A stretch of 64,000 nt of DNA from Cyclina sinensis (lineage: Eukaryota > Mollusca > Bivalvia > Venerida > Veneridae), in assembly GCA_012932295.1 (NCBI GenBank), contig JAAONU010000014.1:40098770-40162769 (forward strand). Direction: 5' to 3'. The stretch's first letter is position 1, and each line of letters begins with the position of its first letter. The translations under genes were made by a program, and so were the position numbers. Shown here piece after piece: positions 59,122 to 64,000 of the stretch. The notes beneath the pieces were generated by a model. It had not been told where the DNA came from and made no database searches. It saw only the letters and a program-made list of their open reading frames with translations.

Positions 59122-60542
59122 CTTAAAAATTAAGAAGTGCACGGAACATTGGAATAGCACTGCAATGTCTACGTTTCAATTATCAGTCACTGTTCTACGA
59201 AACTCGGACAAATTGTTTAGTGATGTACTAACATTGAACACAACCTCGGCACTTTCTAACAAGCTGAAACGAGTTTTTGCTCCAAAACGTACATAACAAT
59301 CACATAAAACATATTCATTTTTTTTATTAATAATCAAAAAAATATTGATAAAATAGCCAGTATTTACATAAAATATTTGTACACGTTCTACTTTCGGTTT
59401 TGAGTGTGCATTGAAGGTCTCCCTACACAGCAGTTTTTAAAGGGATATACAGGCAAACGTTTTATGCTTTCTTTCTATTTCTTCAATCAATATACTATAA
59501 ATGTGATCAAAATAAATACAATGATCAGTCCAAGTACCAAAGTTTTCCTCTTTTTTTAATGAAAAAAACGGGTGGTTTCCTAACTTGATAGAAAATTTAT
59601 ATTTCGCGCTAAATTTCGCACTGAATGATTGGACGGTGGAAGTACCTGTCACGTGATATACGGCAAAAAGCAACCCAATAGCAACGACGATTGGTTGTTT
59701 TATCATGTGACGTGTTTTAAAATAATTCGGTGATTCCGTTCACGTTTTACTTTCTGTTATAGAACGTTCAAATATTTATGTTCAAGCCCGCATTTCACTT
59801 TATTTATATGGACAAACATACTGGGAATTTAAAGATTTTCATATTGAACGTGATTTGAGCAAATAATATCAGTTTAATTTTTGGGGGGATTTATTTGCCT
59901 TTGTATCCATTGAAAGTACAGGTAGACTCTCTGTATACACCATACGATTTTTGCCAGCTATTCATTTTAGCATTCGCTGTACTTGAGACGGAAGTAATAC
60001 TTTCTGTTAATTGTTAAATTTACGAACTTATTTCTTCGTGTTTTAACTCTATATATTTGGAAATGACCACTATGAGGGGTAATATAACCTGGTCTTTATT
60101 TTGTTCCAGTACAAGAAATCTCGTTTTCTTAGGGTTTTTTTGGTACTTTAGGTCGAGTATGAGATGCTTAAAGAGAAGAAAGTATCAAAACAAAATAATT
60201 ATATGGAAGTACTTAATATTTTATCTTGTTTTTCATTTTGTTTAATGTTAGGCATGTCTCTCGTTGTCATGTGTTTGTTAAATTATCGACATTGCTTCAC
60301 TGATGCATAATTTCAGAAACTTTAAACTCGGACGTAAATTATATCTGCTTATTTCCTTTCTTATTTTCGTTTGAGTTTATTATGAACTTAATCGAGAAAA
60401 AATGATTCATTATGCAAACATGAGTTTAGTTTGAGAATAATAATAAAAATTATCTACGTATATATAAATACAGTCCCAAATGAACAGACATTCAGTGAGT
60501 CACGTGTTAATTTTTTATACGACGATATATTGTTTTCTTTTT
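59122..60542. other. Non-coding, right of the duplication
   Basis: No supported gene. The 89-codon minus frame at 59437-59706 starts with a hydrophobic stretch but shows no family features or splice context. Confidence 0.45.
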
Positions 60543-61210
60543 ATTCCCCCGAAGGAGGGTATATTGCTTTCGAACTCACCGTCTGTCCATCCGTCATTCC
60601 GTCCGTCCGTCATTTCGTCCGAAAACATTAACACTGCGCATAAATTCCTTATTAGTTTGTAGATTAACTTCATACTTGAAAGCAACACCCCTTTGGACAA
60701 GACCGTCCCATAGACATATATTTGTATGACCTGACCCCAGAATGACCATGACCGAAAAGGTCCAATTGTCAAAAAACTTTAACATTGCCCATAACTTCTT
60801 TATTAGTAAACTGCTTTGCTTCACTCTTGAATACACCAACCCTTTAAACAAGACCATACTGGCCATAACTCCCTTTTACAAAGCAGTTTTTGATCATGTT
60901 TGCACACCTCAGTCCTTTGGGAGGAATCTTCCAAATGCATATATTTTTTATCTTGACCATTAAATGAGCTTGACCATGAAATGAAATTAAAAAAAAACAT
61001 TTTGAAATCAACGGATTGAATTCATGTTTGCACACTAGAAGTCCTTGGCAGAAATGTTGTAAAAGACTATTTTATCTTGCACCCTGAAAGACCTTGAATT
61101 TAAAGTCACATTGTTAAAAACAACAATTTCTGTTGAAGGGTCTACAGTTTATCTTCATCTGGTCATTTCGGAGGCACTGTCATCTTTCATTGACATTTCT
61201 AGTTCCAAAT
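60543..61210 (+). repeat. Interspersed element starting 'cccccgaaggaggg'
   Basis: Starts 'ttcccccgaaggagggtata' followed by 'gtctgtccatccgtcattcc' and 'gtccgtccgtc'. It contains loose repeats of 'ttaacattgcccataacttc', 'aagaccatactggccataac' and 'gaccttga/cttgaccat' (about 160-bp spacing). The right end is not clear. Open frames here are translations of the repeat. Confidence 0.6.
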
Positions 61211-63680
61211 TTCTTGCCAACGGATTTAACTAATGTCTGATATTTATCATGGTATTTATACAGTGACATTTTATCATGGTATTCGTATAGTTTGAAAATT
61301 ATTTTATTTTCAATTACATTTCTTCGTAAGACCAACTGTTATATTCACTTTCATCTTTACAGCTGACAATTAACACAAGCTTTTAGAATCAAAAAATAAT
61401 CATTAATTTTGAAGTCATGAAAGTGAACTCATAATAAAATGTTTTTATCACCGCAATGGAAAATATGAGCACATTTCGAAGAAGAAAACACATATTGTTT
61501 GAGAAAGAATATGAATTTGTATACGCCATTAACCATATTTTAATAACTTCTGTTATAATTCTTTATTCTTTTATATAAATTTTCAGTTGTACTTTAACTT
61601 GCTCAAGAAGTCAATTCCTATGTCAAGGAATGTCTTGAAATTTGTTAGCTGATGTTTTGTTTTCTATGAGTAAAAACCTGCTAGGTTTGCCAACTTGACT
61701 TGATTCATAGGTCAATGGTATGCATTCTTAAACCCACAACTGGTTTTATGTATGAAATAAACAATCCTATAGCAGAAAATATAGGTGCCATGGACATAAA
61801 TAGGATCTTAAATATGCGTTTGAATGAACATGGTAACTTTCTGCCAATTGCCACACGTTTCGACCGTATGTACAAATGTCTATAAGAAGCAAAAAACTAA
61901 GTTTTCCCGTTTCTAAGTCTGAATATCGAATTGTTGTCATACATTTCATAAAAACCTGAAGCATACAAGACCTAAGTGTTTATTTTTTCCTAGAAAATAC
62001 AAAATGTCAAAGCGTGTGTCAAAACCAATAAGCTATTGTTTCAAAACATTCTCTCATCTAGCGCTAGGTGTGGATTAGTTGTCAAATTTTTCCTCTTGTA
62101 TATTGTGACCGATTGCTCTGAAACTGACACTAAAAGGCTTGTCAGAAAAATGCATAGCAATCAATCGTGAAAGCACATTTATTGATTATTTGCACAAACC
62201 TTTCAAGTTCAGTTCACTAATGCATAAATTCTGATAAACTTTTTCATAGCCTACGACGCACTACTGTGTAATCCGTGTAGCATACGGAGTACTTCAGTTT
62301 TCTTTATTGATTTTGACCAACTACACCCGGACATATTTTTTGGAAATCGAACTCTTTGATTACTTTGAAGAAATGATTAATTCTTTAAGTTTTAACTTCC
62401 TGCATAGAACATATATAATCACAGGGGGCCAGCGCGGTGTGGCAATGGTGTTTTATGAGTGATTGTGAACTAAAATGAAGAAACAAGCATGAACCATATA
62501 TATCAGGTAGTATCACTGACAAGGGGAAGAACTCGAGAAATGTCATTTTCACCACCTCTGTAATCAACATGTTGTATTTTTCTACGTATTAATCAAATGC
62601 TTAAATCATATTGTCATCTGTTAGATGTTAAATCCCTATACTAAAAATATTACGTCCTTTTTCTTTGGTGAATCACTCTTTCAGAACATTACTCAAAACT
62701 TTAACAGAGCGTTCTACTTTCGATTAGTCGGTTGAGAAGTCGCAACAGTGTTTTCCACCTGTAAATTAGATTTGTTTATCAAAAAGAAAAGCAAAGAATT
62801 GCATGCATTCATCTTATAACCTTATTATTTGTCAATCACCGATGTAACTATATCGATTGCTCTTAGAAAACTAGGAAACACGAATAATTTCATTTTAATC
62901 TTATACTTTCTGTTTTGATGATGCCTAACGGTCACGTGACACTGTATATTACACGTTTCGTTGGATGAAGCTACGACTATGAACAGCATGGCAATAGAAC
63001 ACATGAGTAATGCCCCTTTATTTGCTTAAATTTCACAAAAGAAAGAACTGTCCGTCCGGAACCACATATTGCAAACTTATGAATTTTAAAATTTCTTGCA
63101 GACGTTAACTACAATAGGGGAATGCACCACTGCATGTACCGCTTACATAGTTCATAGAACACAAGTCTCAAATTCACAAAAGCTGTCGGTCTGGAGCCAT
63201 ATTTTGGAAACGGTTTTGAATGTTTAAATAACAATTTCTTGCTGACGTTTACTACGATAGGGGATTTGGTTTTTCTGACTATCACTCGCATAATTCTGGG
63301 AATATTAGATTTATGGTCCTTTGTTTGGAAAAGTTACAGATAATCTTAATATATATCTTTGTTTCTATAGCTGTATCTTGGAAAAAAATCATAGATTTGT
63401 ATCAGCATAGCGTGCTTATATATTTGCTGTCAGACTCTTCATGTCGAGCTCAGAAATAAATTAAGAAAAGAAAGCTTGCTCTTAGCCATTATTTAGTTAT
63501 GTTTATCAATGTTAAGATCATCACTTCTTACTACTATATCATATTAAGCTCAATCGTGTGAAGTTCTTCTGACATTTAATGTATAAGAACAAGCCATAGC
63601 TCTTGGATTTATTAGAATAGATATATTTCAGCTTCATAAGACTATGGTTCAGTATATGAACTTTCACAAATTACTATTCT
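61211..63680. other. Non-coding
   Basis: AT-rich, no exon or RNA gene supported. Two similar ~80-bp stretches near 63030-63115 and 63160-63260 ('tccggaaccacatattgcaa'/'tctggagccatattttggaa', then 'ttgcagacgttaactacaat'/'ttgctgacgtttactacgat', then 'aggggaa') form a small direct repeat about 132 bp apart. Confidence 0.45.
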
Positions 63681-64000
63681 CAACCGAATGGCAAAAGATA
63701 TTGTTTTGACGCTGTCTGCCCATCTATCCGTTCGTCCGTCTGTACATGCGTCCGTCCGCCCGTCACATTTTTCCGTCCTGAGTAATAACTTTGAAGTGTT
63801 TGAATGAATTTAGAAGTTTCTTGGTTGGATTACATAAAACTTTATGAAAAATCTTAAAAGACACGTTCTTTGCATGAACCTGTTCCAAAGTTGTTTCAAA
63901 CAAGTCCATTCATGGTTAATATTTTTAAAGAATAATCAAATTATGCCCTGATATTAAAAAGGACGACACTTCGGTGCTTCAAAGTTTTATGTGCCGTTAT
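63681..64000 (+). repeat. Start of another 'gtccgtcc' element (cut by the window end)
   Basis: Reads 'ctcaaccgaatggcaaaaga' then 'ccgttcgtccgtctgtacat' and 'gcgtccgtccgcccgtc', then 'agtaataactttgaagtgtt'. It resembles in layout the elements at 36207 and 60543. The right end lies outside the window. Confidence 0.55.

Noticed and set aside
59437..59706. 89-codon minus-strand frame starting with a signal-like hydrophobic stretch
   Set aside because: No family motif, no splice context, and not distinguishable from chance in AT-rich DNA.

Overview
This is an AT-rich, intron-containing eukaryotic window. Exons are short, introns are flanked by GT/AG, and interspersed repeats are dense. The repeat types (tRNA-derived SINEs, arrays ending in a ggcgggggga-type terminal sequence, 'gtccgtccgtcc' elements, foldback elements with a 'cactcgtgg..gccactcgtg' centre) and the expanded gene family point to a mollusc, most likely a bivalve. 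That placement rests on recalled resemblance, not on a search.

The only cellular genes I can support belong to one family. Each has an N-terminal coiled coil, then an exon with the signature 'D(L)SD.(N/D)RP.KLAE....YDN.WT.A', then a C-terminal block with 'CW..(x)QDPP(I/V)', '.Y..YT..G' and '(V/I)WP.L.L....(P/T).L.KG.AQ'. I read this as the C-terminal domain of the mitochondria-eating protein family (MIEAP/SPATA18). Gene 1 (+, 4801-9477, 7 exons, 357 aa) and gene 2 (+, 13567-19485, 8 exons, 534 aa) are intact with every exon phase agreeing. A third locus (-, 45274-50443) has all its exons but carries one in-frame TAA. The rest are wreckage on the minus strand: a terminal-exon relic at 21.45-21.83 kb, a deleted and frameshifted locus at 24.05-25.9 kb, and relic exons at 35.94-36.18 and 38.33-38.61 kb.

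Layout. 0-4.8 kb: non-coding with repeats. 4.8-9.5 kb: gene 1, flanked by a pair of ~200-bp direct repeats. 10.5-11.7 kb: tandem array of ~157-bp units. 13.6-19.5 kb: gene 2, with a decayed relative of that array in intron 5. 20-21.8 kb: foldback element and exon relic. 23.2-59.1 kb: a large direct tandem duplication. Copy A is about 23217-34406 and copy B about 34407-59121; their junction and outer edges share the four bases GTTG. Later events separate the copies. A has a dead Tc1-like transposon (30125-31662), a 593-bp TIR element (31861-32453) and a 2.2-kb insert. B has a decayed LINE (51071-54275), an expanded pentanucleotide array and the more complete gene copy. For the Tc1-like and TIR insertions the other copy preserves the empty site. 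59.1-64 kb: no gene, only fragments of 'gtccgtccgtcc' elements.

As a whole the window is a birth-and-death cluster: the C-terminal block is kept while the N-terminal modules differ (a cysteine-rich head in gene 1, long coiled coils in genes 2 and 4). Any role of these proteins in mitochondrial quality control is inferred from the family. No operon, RNA gene of normal form, CRISPR array or bacterial-type regulatory site was seen.
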